NCBI GenBank assembly: GCA_022616435.1
Contig: JAKEET010000110.1
Location: 1 to 37,805 of the forward strand
DNA from: Gemmataceae bacterium
Lineage (GTDB): Bacteria > Planctomycetota > Planctomycetia > Gemmatales > Gemmataceae
DNA: 37,805 bases
Direction of reading: 5' to 3'
This document shows, piece by piece, positions 1 to 7,608 of the stretch (within the stretch, counting starts at the first letter, position 1; each line of letters opens with the position of its first letter). A program made the translations under genes and the position numbers. Under the pieces are notes generated by a model. The model was not told the origin of the DNA. It searched no databases and saw only the letters and a list, made by a program, of their open reading frames with translations.

Positions 1-75
1 CAACATCGGTCCAACCATCAACCACACGACCCGCGCCAGCACCGACGACCCCGAAGGGGCAGAATCTGCGTTCAT
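1..75 (-). CDS. N-terminus of a probable membrane protein, cut by the window edge
   Basis: An ATG at 75 on the minus strand opens a frame that stays open for 25 codons to the window edge. It reads MNADSAPSGSS, then the hydrophobic run VLARVVWLMVGPML, which looks like the start of a transmembrane helix. A GAGG lies about 7 bases upstream of the ATG as a modest ribosome binding site. Only the N-terminus is visible, so family and function cannot be given. That this is a real gene is inferred from the start context and the sharp switch from a polar tail to a hydrophobic segment. Confidence 0.5.
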   Translation of the reverse strand, partial: MNADSAPSGSSVLARVVWLMVGPML

Positions 76-388
76 GGGACTACCTCGGCACAAGGAAGAC
101 AGGGTTGGTATGTTGACGAGACAAGGCGCTGGGCCGCACGAATGCACCAGCAGCCGACGCAGGCGGAATCGGCGCCGCCGTTCGCTGACAATCCCGCAGT
201 TCAGAGATCAGAGAGGATGTGCGCTCACGTCACCAGCCGCCGCCGGTGGTGACAAACAGCTTCAGGTAGAGCTGGTGCTCCGAGGTGGGATTCACGTTAA
301 CGCCGTATTGCATGGCATGGGCATTCTACCCGATTCCGGCCCATTTGCCATCCTTGAGTCGCTTTCAGGACTACGGTAAACTATCGGT
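76..388. other. 313-bp stretch without a convincing gene
   Basis: The stretch lies between the divergent starts of the minus-strand membrane protein and the Uma2 gene. A 27-codon minus-strand frame (313 to 230, ATG to TGA) reads MQYGVNVNPTSEHQLYLKLF and ends VTTGGGW. It looks like a natural protein C-terminus, but a stop lies directly upstream and no domain can be named, so it may be a gene remnant or a chance frame. The plus-strand frame across 74-379 is Arg-rich and looks like non-coding translation. Promoters for both flanking genes should lie here, but I cannot place them. Confidence 0.35.
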
Positions 389-979
389 ATGACCGCAGCA
401 CGAAAGCTCAACCTGATCTCGGTCGAAGACTACTTGGCCGGCGAGCTGGTGTCGCCGATCAAGCACGAATACGTCGGCGGCGTCGTGTACGCGATGGCCG
501 GGGCGATCAACCGCCATAACCGCATCGCGACCAATGTCCTGGGTACGGTCCATGCGCGGCTGCGCGGCCGGCCGTGCCAACCGTTCAACTCGGACACGAA
601 AGTCCGCGTGCGGCTGCCGCACCAGACTCGATTCTACTACCCCGACGCCATGGTCGTGTGCCGGCCCAATCCGGACGACGATTCTTTTCAGGACGAGCCC
701 GTCGTCATCGTCGAAGTCCTGTCGCGGAGCACCCGGCGCATCGACGAGGGGGAGAAGAAGGACGCTTACCTGACGATTCCGTCGCTTCACGTCTACGCGC
801 TGGTCGAACAGGAAGTCCCGGCCGTCGTCGCGCACCGCCGGACGGATCACGGATTTGTTCGCGAAGTGTACGAGGGGCTCGACGCCGTGCTGCCCTTGGC
901 GGAGATTGACATCGAGCTGCCGCTGGCCGAGGCGTATGAAACCGTCGACTTCTATCCCGAGCCGGAAGAAGACGAATAG
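389..979 (+). CDS. Uma2 family (DUF820) putative restriction endonuclease-fold protein
   Basis: The 196-aa protein matches the usual length and layout of Uma2/DUF820 (PF05685), a PD-(D/E)XK-like nuclease-fold family expanded in planctomycetes and cyanobacteria. Visible signatures are an N-terminal SVEDYLAGE helix, HEYVGG (26-31), the strand YPDAMVV with Asp86, then VVIVEVLSRST with Glu109 and a Lys-rich helix (GEKKDAYLTIPS). Asp86, Glu109 and Lys123 are the likely catalytic triad. The acidic tail (PEPEEDE) is unusual but harmless. The gene stands alone and converges on the GbsR-like regulator 4 bp away. The biological role of the family is unknown; nuclease activity is inferred from the fold. 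Confidence 0.85.
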   Translation: MTAARKLNLISVEDYLAGELVSPIKHEYVGGVVYAMAGAINRHNRIATNVLGTVHARLRGRPCQPFNSDTKVRVRLPHQTRFYYPDAMVVCRPNPDDDSFQDEPVVIVEVLSRSTRRIDEGEKKDAYLTIPSLHVYALVEQEVPAVVAHRRTDHGFVREVYEGLDAVLPLAEIDIELPLAEAYETVDFYPEPEEDE

Positions 980-983
980 GTTG

Positions 984-1535
984 TCACTCTTGGGCCAGCA
1001 GCTCGATCGCCTCGCGCAGCCCCCGATGACTTTCGAAGAAGCGCTGCGCCAGGCTGTCCACCAGCGTCAAGAACTTCAGCAAGTCGTTGATCCGCTGCAG
1101 CCGGGCCCGCGGCGCCTCCTCCGCGGCTTTGGGACCCAGCGATTCGGGGGCCAGCTGTTCCTTGCAGCGCCGGAGGGTGTTGATGATCGGGTCCAGCTCC
1201 CGGCGCTTGCGCTGGCTGGCGACCAGCGTGAACATCTCCCAGACGTCGTGCAGCGACTCGTAGTATTCCTTGCGATCGCGTTTCTTGTGGACGCGGCGGA
1301 CCAGGCCCCACTCGACGAGCTTCGACAGGTTCATGCTGACGTTGCCGCGCGAGATCGCCAGGCGGTCCATGATGTCGTCCATCGACAGGGCGGCGCCGGT
1401 GATGTAGAGCAAGCCGTGGATGCGGGCCATGGTCGGGCTGATGCCCCACAGGTTGGCCATGTTGTTCCACAGCTCGACGAACTGGTCTTCGACGTGCTGC
1501 AGGCGAGGGGCGAGATCGGCGGCGCGGGCTTTCAT
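984..1535 (-). CDS. GbsR/MarR family winged-helix transcriptional regulator
   Basis: The 183-aa protein has the GbsR-type layout. An N-terminal helix (VEDQFVELWNNMANLWGIS, about 15-33) leads into a winged helix-turn-helix (about 35-92), with recognition helix SRGNVSMNLSKLVEWGLV (62-79) and a basic wing VRRVHKKRDRKEY. A C-terminal helical part (WEMFTLVASQRKRRELDPI) probably mediates dimerisation. GbsR proteins respond to small ligands such as choline in Bacillus; here the ligand is unknown. The gene is divergent from the MFS transporter at 1714, and an ATTGT-N2-ACAAT palindrome lies 31 bp upstream of its start, so it probably regulates itself and the transporter. The start has AGGTG 8 bases upstream. 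Confidence 0.85.
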   Translation of the reverse strand: MKARAADLAPRLQHVEDQFVELWNNMANLWGISPTMARIHGLLYITGAALSMDDIMDRLAISRGNVSMNLSKLVEWGLVRRVHKKRDRKEYYESLHDVWEMFTLVASQRKRRELDPIINTLRRCKEQLAPESLGPKAAEEAPRARLQRINDLLKFLTLVDSLAQRFFESHRGLREAIELLAQE

Positions 1536-1565
1536 GGGTTTTGCACCTTTTAGTTCTGATTGAAA

Positions 1566-1577
1566 ATTGTAAACAAT
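1566..1577. promoter_or_regulatory. Candidate operator for the GbsR/MarR-type regulator
   Basis: ATTGT-aa-ACAAT is a perfect palindrome with a 2-bp centre. It sits inside a wider dyad, GATTG (1558-1562) and CAATC (1574-1578). It lies in the 178-bp divergent spacer, 31 bp upstream of the regulator start and 137 bp upstream of the transporter start. The AT-rich palindrome stands out against the GC-rich surroundings and matches the usual size of MarR-superfamily sites. The binding assignment is inferred from position only. Confidence 0.45.
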
Positions 1578-1582
1578 CGCCC

Positions 1583-1668
1583 GGCGAGCGTCGAGGCGTC
1601 AGCGCTGACGCCGTGCCGCTCGCCCTTTCGCGAGTTTTCCACCTCGGGCTTACGCCGCGACGCTCGCC
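1583..1668. repeat. Intergenic inverted repeat with an inner perfect palindrome
   Basis: The arms GGCGAGCGTCG (1583-1593) and CGACGCTCGCC (1658-1668) are perfect reverse complements. Inside them is an 18-bp perfect palindrome (1595-1612, arms GGCGTCAGC and GCTGACGCC). The structure lies between the candidate operator and the transporter start at 1714, so it would fold in the transporter leader if transcription starts upstream. It belongs to the class of GC-rich hairpins seen in many spacers of this window. Confidence 0.7.
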
Positions 1669-1713
1669 ATGGTAGAGTAACCCAATTCGCCGGGAACATC
1701 CCAAGGAGTTTGC

Positions 1714-3057
1714 ATGCCGGCCACGGAAGGAACCGCGTCGCCCAAGCCCGTCAACGCCAACGCCGCTCTCCTCTTGCTGCTGGCGATCAACCTGTTCAAC
1801 TACATCGACCGGCAGGTGCTGGCCGCCGTCGAGCCGGAGATTCGCGCCGAGCTGCTCCCGGACGCGCCGGAAGACGAGGCCCGGTTCTGGATGGGCCTGC
1901 TGTCCACCGCGTTTCTCGTCAGCTACATGCTGCTGGCGCCGGTGTTCGGCTGGCTCGCGGATCGCTGGTCGCGCTGGTTGCTGGTCGGCATCGGCGTGAT
2001 CCTCTGGAGCCTGGCGAGCGGCGCCTCGGGCGTCAGCTGGGGCGTCGGCCTGGCGGCGGCGTACTGGCTGCTCCTGATCACGCGCTGTTTTGTCGGCGTC
2101 GGCGAAGGCGCGTATGGCCCCATCGCGCCGGCCATGATTGCCGACCTGTACCCGGTCGCCAAGCGCGGCCAGGTGATGGCCTGGTTCTACGCGGCCATTC
2201 CCGTCGGCGGCGCCCTGGGCTACACGCTCGGCGAAGTGATGATGCGGCAATTCGGCTGGCGCGAGGCGTTTTACGCCGTCGTCGCGCCGGGTGTGTTGCT
2301 CGGCGTCTGGGCGTTTTGCATGCGCGAGCCCCCGCGCGGAGGAACACGGACTGGCGCGGCGCCGCCGCCCAACCCCGAGCTCCCGAGCCAGCCCTCACCA
2401 CCCCCGAAACCAGCGAAGCCCGGCCTCGATCAGTATCTCGCGCTCTTGCGGATTCCGTCCTACGTCTTCAACACGCTGGGCATGACCGCGATGACCTTCG
2501 CCATCGGCGGCCTGGCGTACTGGATGCCCGACTTTCTCAACGTCAACCAGGTCCCGGACATTTTCGGCATGGGACCGCGGACGTTCTTCGGCGTCATCAC
2601 CGCCCTGTCCGGATTGCTGGCCACGATTGCGGGCGGCCTGCTCGGCGACTGGCTGCGGCCGCGGTTCTCGGGGTCGTATTTTCTCGTCTCCGGGATCGCG
2701 CTGATCCTGGGTTTTCCGATGGTCGTCGGTTTCGTGTTCACACCGTTTCCGGCGGCGTGGATCTTTGTTTCCCTGGCCGTTTTCTGCCTGTTCTTCAACA
2801 CCGGACCCACCAACACCATCCTGGCCAACGTCACGCACCCCTCGGTCCGCGCCAGCGCGTTCGCCCTGAACATCCTGGTGATCCACGCCCTGGGCGACGC
2901 GATCTCGCCGCCGATCATCGGCTATGTCTCCGGGCGCTTCGGCCAGCAGACCGGCTTCATCACCGTGTCCACGGTGATGCTCGTGGGCGGTGTGTTCTGG
3001 CTGATGGGAATGAGATACTTGCAGCGCGATACGGATCGGGTGGAAACGGGGAGTTGA
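1714..3057 (+). CDS. MFS transporter, spinster-like
   Basis: The 447-aa protein has the 12-helix MFS layout. It opens with a cytoplasmic tail and NLFNYIDRQVLAAVEPEI, the first-helix motif typical of spinster-like/aromatic-acid MFS members. The loop 2-3 motif A is GWLADRWSRWLL, and helix 4 shows the GEGAYGPIAPAMIADLYP signature. A proline-rich central loop (about residues 206-236) joins the two six-helix halves. The substrate cannot be read from sequence. It is divergently transcribed from the GbsR-type regulator, which suggests ligand-responsive control. The start at 1714 has AAGGAG about 6 bases upstream. Confidence 0.88.
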   Translation: MPATEGTASPKPVNANAALLLLLAINLFNYIDRQVLAAVEPEIRAELLPDAPEDEARFWMGLLSTAFLVSYMLLAPVFGWLADRWSRWLLVGIGVILWSLASGASGVSWGVGLAAAYWLLLITRCFVGVGEGAYGPIAPAMIADLYPVAKRGQVMAWFYAAIPVGGALGYTLGEVMMRQFGWREAFYAVVAPGVLLGVWAFCMREPPRGGTRTGAAPPPNPELPSQPSPPPKPAKPGLDQYLALLRIPSYVFNTLGMTAMTFAIGGLAYWMPDFLNVNQVPDIFGMGPRTFFGVITALSGLLATIAGGLLGDWLRPRFSGSYFLVSGIALILGFPMVVGFVFTPFPAAWIFVSLAVFCLFFNTGPTNTILANVTHPSVRASAFALNILVIHALGDAISPPIIGYVSGRFGQQTGFITVSTVMLVGGVFWLMGMRYLQRDTDRVETGS

Positions 3058-3152
3058 TGGCTCGCCGTTTAGCGCGCCCGGCACAAGGTCGCTGACTGCG
3101 GCTGTGTGGCGCGAACGCTACACGGCAAGCCATACCCTAGACGGCGAGTCAT
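3057..3152. repeat. Inverted repeat between convergent genes, possible bidirectional terminator
   Basis: The left arm ATGGCTCGCCGTTTAG (3057-3072) pairs with the right arm CTAGACGGCGAGTCAT (3137-3152), 14 of 16 positions matching. It fills the gap between the MFS stop (3057) and the helicase stop (3156), where a bidirectional terminator is expected. There is no T-tract, so the termination role is inferred. The arm resembles repeats at 8758, 22444 and 23938. Confidence 0.6.
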
Positions 3153-3155
3153 CGT

Positions 3156-4409
3156 TCACACGCGCCGGCTGTAGCGCCGCTGGCGGCGGCCGAACAGAGG
3201 CACGATCACCTTCTTCTCAACCGCTTCGGCCGGGCGCGGCCGGCACGCTTCGAAGCCGTCGATGCGATCCTCCGGGATCATCAAGTTGATGAAGGCCTCG
3301 ATCTTCGTCAAGTCCTCTCCCTGCTCGCGGGTCACGAAGGCGATGGCGATGCCGTCCTTGCCCATGCGGCCGGTGCGGCCGATGCGGTGGACGTAGTTCT
3401 CCGGATCTTCCGGCAAGTCGTAGTTGATGATGTGCGAGATGCCCATGACGTCGATGCCGCGGCCGACGACGTCGGTCGCCACCAGGCAGTTGATGGCGCC
3501 GGTGCGGAAGTGTTTCATGATCAGCTCGCGGTGTTTCTGATCGAGATCGCCGTGCATGACGGCGGCGCGCTTGTGATGATGGCGGAGCTGTTTGTACAGC
3601 TCGTACGCCCACAGCTTGCGCTGACAGAAGATGATGCACTGCCGCGGTTTCTCGAGAGCGAGCACGCGCAGCAACAGGTCGAACTTGCGATCTTCGTCTA
3701 CCGAGATGTATGTCTGCCGGATGTTCTCGACGGTCACCTTTTCCGGCGCCAGGTTGATGTGTTCCGGCTCGACCATGTAGCGGTGCACCAGCCGCATCAC
3801 GGGCGGCGGCATGGTGGCGGACAACAGCAGTGTCTGCCGCTGCCCGGGGCAATGCCGCAGGATCCGCTCGATGTCGGGGCGAAAGCCGATGTCGAGCATG
3901 CGGTCGGCTTCGTCGAGGACCACGTAGCGGATGCGCGCCAGCGACAGCGTCCGGCGGGCCAGGTGGTCGAGCACGCGGCCGGGGGAGCCGACGACGATGG
4001 ATACGCCGCGCTTGAGCTCGTCCAGCTGGCGGCGGATGCGTTGGCCGCCGTAGATCGCCAGGGTTCGGCAGCGTGGATTGTGGGTGAGCTTCTTGGCCTC
4101 CTCGCCGACCTGGACGACGAGCTCGCGCGTGGGGGCCAGGATGATGGCTTGCGGACCCGGCTCGTTGAGGTCGCGCCAGCCGTTGAGAAACGGCAACACG
4201 AACGCGGCCGTCTTGCCGGTGCCCGTCTGGGCCTGGCCGACGATGTCGCGGCCGGCGAGGGCGCGAGGAATGAAGGCGGCCTGAATCGGGGTGGGTTGCG
4301 TGTAGCCGACGCGGTCCAGGACCGCTACGAGAGCGGGTTGCAAACCAAGGACGCGAAACCCGGAGGTGGATTTCGTCAAGGGTACAGCAGTCAAACAAAC
4401 CTCCAACAT
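3156..4409 (-). CDS. DEAD-box ATP-dependent RNA helicase (RhlE/DeaD-like)
   Basis: The 417-aa protein carries all the core motifs in order: an isolated upstream Phe (FRVLGL), Q motif (GYTQPTPIQ, 35-43), Walker A (AQTGTGKT, 60-67), PTREL, GSPGR, DEAD (VLDEADRML), SAT (LLSATMP), IIFCQRK, ATDVVGRGID and HRIGRTGR. It unwinds RNA duplexes in ribosome assembly, decay or cold adaptation. The C-terminal tail is short and basic (GRRQRRYSRRV), with no extra domain. The ATG at 4409 is the longest start, but GGAGGT at 4404-4399 better serves an in-frame TTG at 4394, giving a protein that begins at TAVPLTKS. The exact subfamily is uncertain. Confidence 0.92.
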   Translation of the reverse strand: MLEVCLTAVPLTKSTSGFRVLGLQPALVAVLDRVGYTQPTPIQAAFIPRALAGRDIVGQAQTGTGKTAAFVLPFLNGWRDLNEPGPQAIILAPTRELVVQVGEEAKKLTHNPRCRTLAIYGGQRIRRQLDELKRGVSIVVGSPGRVLDHLARRTLSLARIRYVVLDEADRMLDIGFRPDIERILRHCPGQRQTLLLSATMPPPVMRLVHRYMVEPEHINLAPEKVTVENIRQTYISVDEDRKFDLLLRVLALEKPRQCIIFCQRKLWAYELYKQLRHHHKRAAVMHGDLDQKHRELIMKHFRTGAINCLVATDVVGRGIDVMGISHIINYDLPEDPENYVHRIGRTGRMGKDGIAIAFVTREQGEDLTKIEAFINLMIPEDRIDGFEACRPRPAEAVEKKVIVPLFGRRQRRYSRRV

Positions 4410-4539
4410 GAACCAGAGAGCAACATGAGCAGACTGGGAACCAAATGGTTGATAGGCTTAGTCTAAAATCCCAGGCGGTTCTTGTCCAGACCGACGCGCG
4501 GCCTGGGCGGCCGGCGCCGGCGCGATCTGGCGATAGTAT

Positions 4540-4566
4540 TTGACAATCGCAACCATTTTTGCGATT
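4540..4566 (+). promoter_or_regulatory. Candidate promoter -35 box with an overlapping 8-bp dyad
   Basis: TTGACA at 4540-4545 matches the sigma-70 -35 consensus. It runs into a perfect dyad, AATCGCAA (4545-4552), six bases, TTGCGATT (4559-4566). No good -10 box is seen at the right spacing (GATTCT at 17 bp is weak). It lies 68 bp upstream of the DUF1549 gene at 4634, so a regulated promoter for that cluster is plausible. The assignment is inference from pattern. Confidence 0.4.
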
Positions 4567-4633
4567 CTAAAGATACCCCCGCTTGACGGTTCGCGCCCGC
4601 CTGATCCTCACGCTTGTTCCCGGAGCATGACCG

Positions 4634-6226
4634 ATGCGTTTGCGCCCCTGTGCGATGGTCGGGCTCATGGCGCTGGTCGCCGGCCCGGCGCTGCTTGCCG
4701 CCCAGGAACCGCCCCTTCGCCAGCGGATCGACGCCGAGCTCCGCGCCGCCTGGCAGCGCGAGAAGCTGACTCCCGCCCCGAGAGCCGACGACGCCGCGTT
4801 CTTGCGCCGCATCTATCTCGATCTCGCCGGTACGATTCCCAGCTACGAGGAAGCCAAGCAGTTCCTGGCCGATACAGACGCTGACCGGCGCACCAAGCTG
4901 ATCGACAAGCTGCTCGCCGACCCCCGCTTCGCCGCCCACCAGGCCCAGGTGTGGGACCTGGTCTTTTTCGGCCGCAATCCGCCCAACGGCGACGCGACCC
5001 GCAAGCGCGACGGCTTCCGCAAGTGGCTGGCCGAGCAGTTCGCCAAGGAAGTCTCCTACGACCGCTGGGTCCGCGGCCTGCTCCTGGCCGAAGAGGGCGA
5101 CACCGGCCTGTTCTACGTGCAGTATCGCAGCCGGATTGAAGAGACCACGGTCGCCGTGAGCCGGATTTTCATGGGCACGCAGCTGCAGTGCGCTCGCTGC
5201 CACGATCATCCGTACGAGCCAGTGACGCAGCGCGACTTCTACGGCATGGCGGGTTTCTTCGCCCGGCTCACGTTTTCGGAGAACGCCGGCGGCAAGCAAC
5301 GCCGTTACACGGTCGGCGAGAAGAGCACGGGCGAAGTGCTGTTTTCCGGGTCCGCGAAGGAGCAACGCCCGGGCAAGAAGGGCGACCCGGTGAAACCGAA
5401 GTTCCTGGGCGGGCCCCCACTCGACGAGCCGCCGCTGCCCAAGGACTTCAAGGAGCCGAAGGCGCCCGCGAAACCGCTCTTCTCGCGCAAGGAGAAGTTC
5501 GTGGCATGGCTGACGGCGCCGGACAACCCGTACTTCACCAAGGCCGTCGCCAACCGGGTGTGGGCCCAGTTCATGGGCCGCGGCCAGGTTCATCCCGTGG
5601 ACGATCTCAGCGACAAGAACACGCCCACGCACCCGGAGCTGTTCCAGGCGATGACCAGGGCGCTGGCCGAGCACAAGCGCGATCTGAAATGGTTCATCCG
5701 CGAGATCGTCAACACCGACGCGTACCAGCTGGCGTCCACCGGCAAGGACGCCGATCCGCTGCCGCCCTACTATGAGCGGGCGCGGGTGCGGCCGCTGTCG
5801 GCCGAGGAAATGGTCGCGGCCCTGCGCGAAGGCACCGGCACGAACGCGGCCAATCGCCTGGCCGGCAAGCCCGCCCCCGAAGGGGCGACCTCGGAGTATA
5901 TGGCGCGGTATTTCGGCGAGCCGACCAACGGCCGCGGCGACTTCCAGGCCAGCCTGCAAGCGCACCTGTTCATGAACAACAGCGGCAACATCCGCCAGAT
6001 GCTCTACCAGCGCAAGGGCAGCCTGAGCGATGAGCTGGCAAAGTCCAAGGCCCCGTGGCCGGACAAGGTCGATCGGCTGTTCCTGACCGTGCTGACGCGG
6101 TTGCCCCGCCCGGAGGAGCGCGAGCGCTTCGTCGCGTTCTTGACTTCCGAGCCGCGTGCGGATCAACTGATCCAGGACGCGATCTGGGCGCTGGTGAACT
6201 GCGCGGAGTTTCGATTCAATCATTGA
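4634..6226 (+). CDS. DUF1549 and DUF1553 domain secreted protein
   Basis: The 530-aa protein starts with a signal peptide (RLRPCAMVGLMALVAGPALLAAQ). DUF1549 follows (about 25-230), with FLRRIYLDLAGTIPS, then the heme/metal-like motif CARCHDHPYEP with Cys186, Cys189 and His190. After a Pro/Lys-rich linker comes DUF1553 (about 285-530), with WLTAPDNPYFTKAVANRVWAQFMGRG and HPELFQ. This pair is a planctomycete hallmark, found with DUF1501 partners and sometimes fused to cytochrome or carbohydrate-binding domains; the reaction is unknown. The CxxCH could bind heme c, but in this family that is not established. The DUF1501 gene follows after 13 bp, so they form one operon. Confidence 0.9.
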   Translation: MRLRPCAMVGLMALVAGPALLAAQEPPLRQRIDAELRAAWQREKLTPAPRADDAAFLRRIYLDLAGTIPSYEEAKQFLADTDADRRTKLIDKLLADPRFAAHQAQVWDLVFFGRNPPNGDATRKRDGFRKWLAEQFAKEVSYDRWVRGLLLAEEGDTGLFYVQYRSRIEETTVAVSRIFMGTQLQCARCHDHPYEPVTQRDFYGMAGFFARLTFSENAGGKQRRYTVGEKSTGEVLFSGSAKEQRPGKKGDPVKPKFLGGPPLDEPPLPKDFKEPKAPAKPLFSRKEKFVAWLTAPDNPYFTKAVANRVWAQFMGRGQVHPVDDLSDKNTPTHPELFQAMTRALAEHKRDLKWFIREIVNTDAYQLASTGKDADPLPPYYERARVRPLSAEEMVAALREGTGTNAANRLAGKPAPEGATSEYMARYFGEPTNGRGDFQASLQAHLFMNNSGNIRQMLYQRKGSLSDELAKSKAPWPDKVDRLFLTVLTRLPRPEERERFVAFLTSEPRADQLIQDAIWALVNCAEFRFNH

Positions 6227-6239
6227 AGCGGAGAAACGC

Positions 6240-7493
6240 ATGAACCCCCATGTCACGCGCCGGGCGATGTTGAAACGGCTGGTGGTGGGCGCCGGCGGCG
6301 CCGCGGTCGCCAACTTCGGCGGCCTGTTCAACTCGCAGACCATCGCCGATGAGGTGCGCCGCTCGGGCAAGCGCTGCATCCTGCTCTGGGCCAACGGCGG
6401 CGCCAGCCAAATCGACACCTTCGACATGAAGCCCGGACAGCCGACCGCCGGTCCCTTCCGGCCAATCAACACGAACCTGGCCGGCTTGCAAATCTGCGAG
6501 TACCTGCCGCGCATGGCCCGCCATGCCGACAAGCTCGCCGTCATTCGCAGCATGCACACCTCGGAGCCGGACCATCCGGGCGGCATCTACCTGATGCACA
6601 CCGGCTATCGGCCGGCCGTCGCGGTCAGCCATCCGGAGCTCGGGGCGATGACCGCGAAGTATTGCGGCAGCCTCGATTCCGATCTGCCGGATTTCATCCG
6701 CATGGGCTCGACCGGCAACGGCGGCGCCGGTTACCTTGGCCCGCTGTACCAACCGTTCGGCCTCGACCGCAACGGCCGGCTGTCCCAGTTCGCCAGCTCC
6801 GGTTCGACGCCGGAGGCCGTGCGCCGCCGCGCGGACTTGCTGCGCTTCGTGGAAGAAAGCTCGGCCCGCGAGCACCGCGCCGAGCCGTTCCAAGCCCACC
6901 GCCTCGCTCAGGAACGCGCCTGGCGGCTGCAGCGCACGCGGAACGTATTCAACATCGACCAGGAGTGGGCGCGGGCCCGGGAGCGCTACGGCGACACGGG
7001 CTTCGGCCGCAACTGCTTCATGGCCCGCAAGCTGATCGAGGCCGGCGTCGCCTTCGTCGAAGTCGGCCAGGAAAACTACGACAGCCACGCCGACAACTTC
7101 GTGTGCCACAAGGCCAACATGAACATCCTCGATCCGGCCTGGTCCGGGTTGCTCGACGACTTGCACGAGCGCGGCCTGCTGCGCAACACGCTGATGATCT
7201 GGATGGGCGAAGTCGGCCGCACGCCGGGCATCAACAACCGCGTCGGCCGCGACCACTTCGTCCGCGGCTGGACCGTGGTGCTGGCCGGCGGCGGCGTCCG
7301 CGGCGGCACGGTGTACGGCGCCACGAACCCCAACGGCAACGGCGTCCGCGATAACCCGGTCACCGAGGGCGACCTGTTCGCCACCATCTACACCGCGCTG
7401 GGCATCAACCCGCGTGTCCGCCATTTCGTCGGCACCCGGCCGATCTGGGCGACGCCGGAAGGCGCCCGCGTGGTGCGCGAGGTGCTGGCCTGA
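6240..7493 (+). CDS. DUF1501 domain protein, Tat-exported
   Basis: The 417-aa protein begins with a twin-arginine signal (TRRAMLKRLVVGAGGAAVANF, Arg7-Arg8), so it is probably exported folded. The rest is DUF1501, an alkaline phosphatase/sulfatase-superfamily fold. Visible signatures are LLWANGGASQIDTFDMKP, IRSMHTSEPDHPGG, FVEVGQENYDSHADN, LMIWMGEVGRTPGIN and GRDHFVRGWTVVLAGGG; the Asp and His residues are likely metal ligands by analogy. The catalytic activity of DUF1501 proteins is not established. It sits 13 bp after the DUF1549/DUF1553 gene. That combination is the standard planctomycete exported pair, probably acting on envelope or extracellular substrates. Confidence 0.9.
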   Translation: MNPHVTRRAMLKRLVVGAGGAAVANFGGLFNSQTIADEVRRSGKRCILLWANGGASQIDTFDMKPGQPTAGPFRPINTNLAGLQICEYLPRMARHADKLAVIRSMHTSEPDHPGGIYLMHTGYRPAVAVSHPELGAMTAKYCGSLDSDLPDFIRMGSTGNGGAGYLGPLYQPFGLDRNGRLSQFASSGSTPEAVRRRADLLRFVEESSAREHRAEPFQAHRLAQERAWRLQRTRNVFNIDQEWARARERYGDTGFGRNCFMARKLIEAGVAFVEVGQENYDSHADNFVCHKANMNILDPAWSGLLDDLHERGLLRNTLMIWMGEVGRTPGINNRVGRDHFVRGWTVVLAGGGVRGGTVYGATNPNGNGVRDNPVTEGDLFATIYTALGINPRVRHFVGTRPIWATPEGARVVREVLA

Positions 7494-7495
7494 TG

Positions 7496-7595
7496 TTTAG
7501 CCCCGGTTCGTAGAACCGGGGCGGACGTCATGCTGGCAATAAACACGAACCCTTGCCCCAGGACTCACCGCCCCATTTCTTCGAAACGGGGCTAA
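7496..7595. repeat. Two facing TTTAGCCCC hairpins
   Basis: The first hairpin is GCCCCGGTTC (7500-7509), gta, GAACCGGGGC (7513-7522), preceded by TTTA. The second is GCCCCATTTC (7570-7579), ttc, GAAACGGGGC (7583-7592), followed by TAAA. The ends TTTAGCCCC and GGGGCTAAA also pair with each other, so the element is a nested inverted repeat. It begins 3 bp after the DUF1501 stop and ends 14 bp before the WD40 start, so it could terminate or attenuate transcription into the WD40 gene. Confidence 0.75.
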
Positions 7596-7608
7596 ACGAA
7601 TCGATGCC

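Noticed and set aside
952..2250. Minus-strand frame of 432 codons across the regulator and transporter
   Set aside because: It passes through the regulator in another frame and through the transporter antisense; the regulator and transporter frames carry the conserved motifs.
4463..6586. Long minus-strand frame of 707 codons
   Set aside because: It is antisense to the DUF1549/DUF1553 gene and starts antisense to the DUF1501 gene. Its composition (Ala, Arg, Leu, His rich, no domain) is that of a GC-rich shadow frame.
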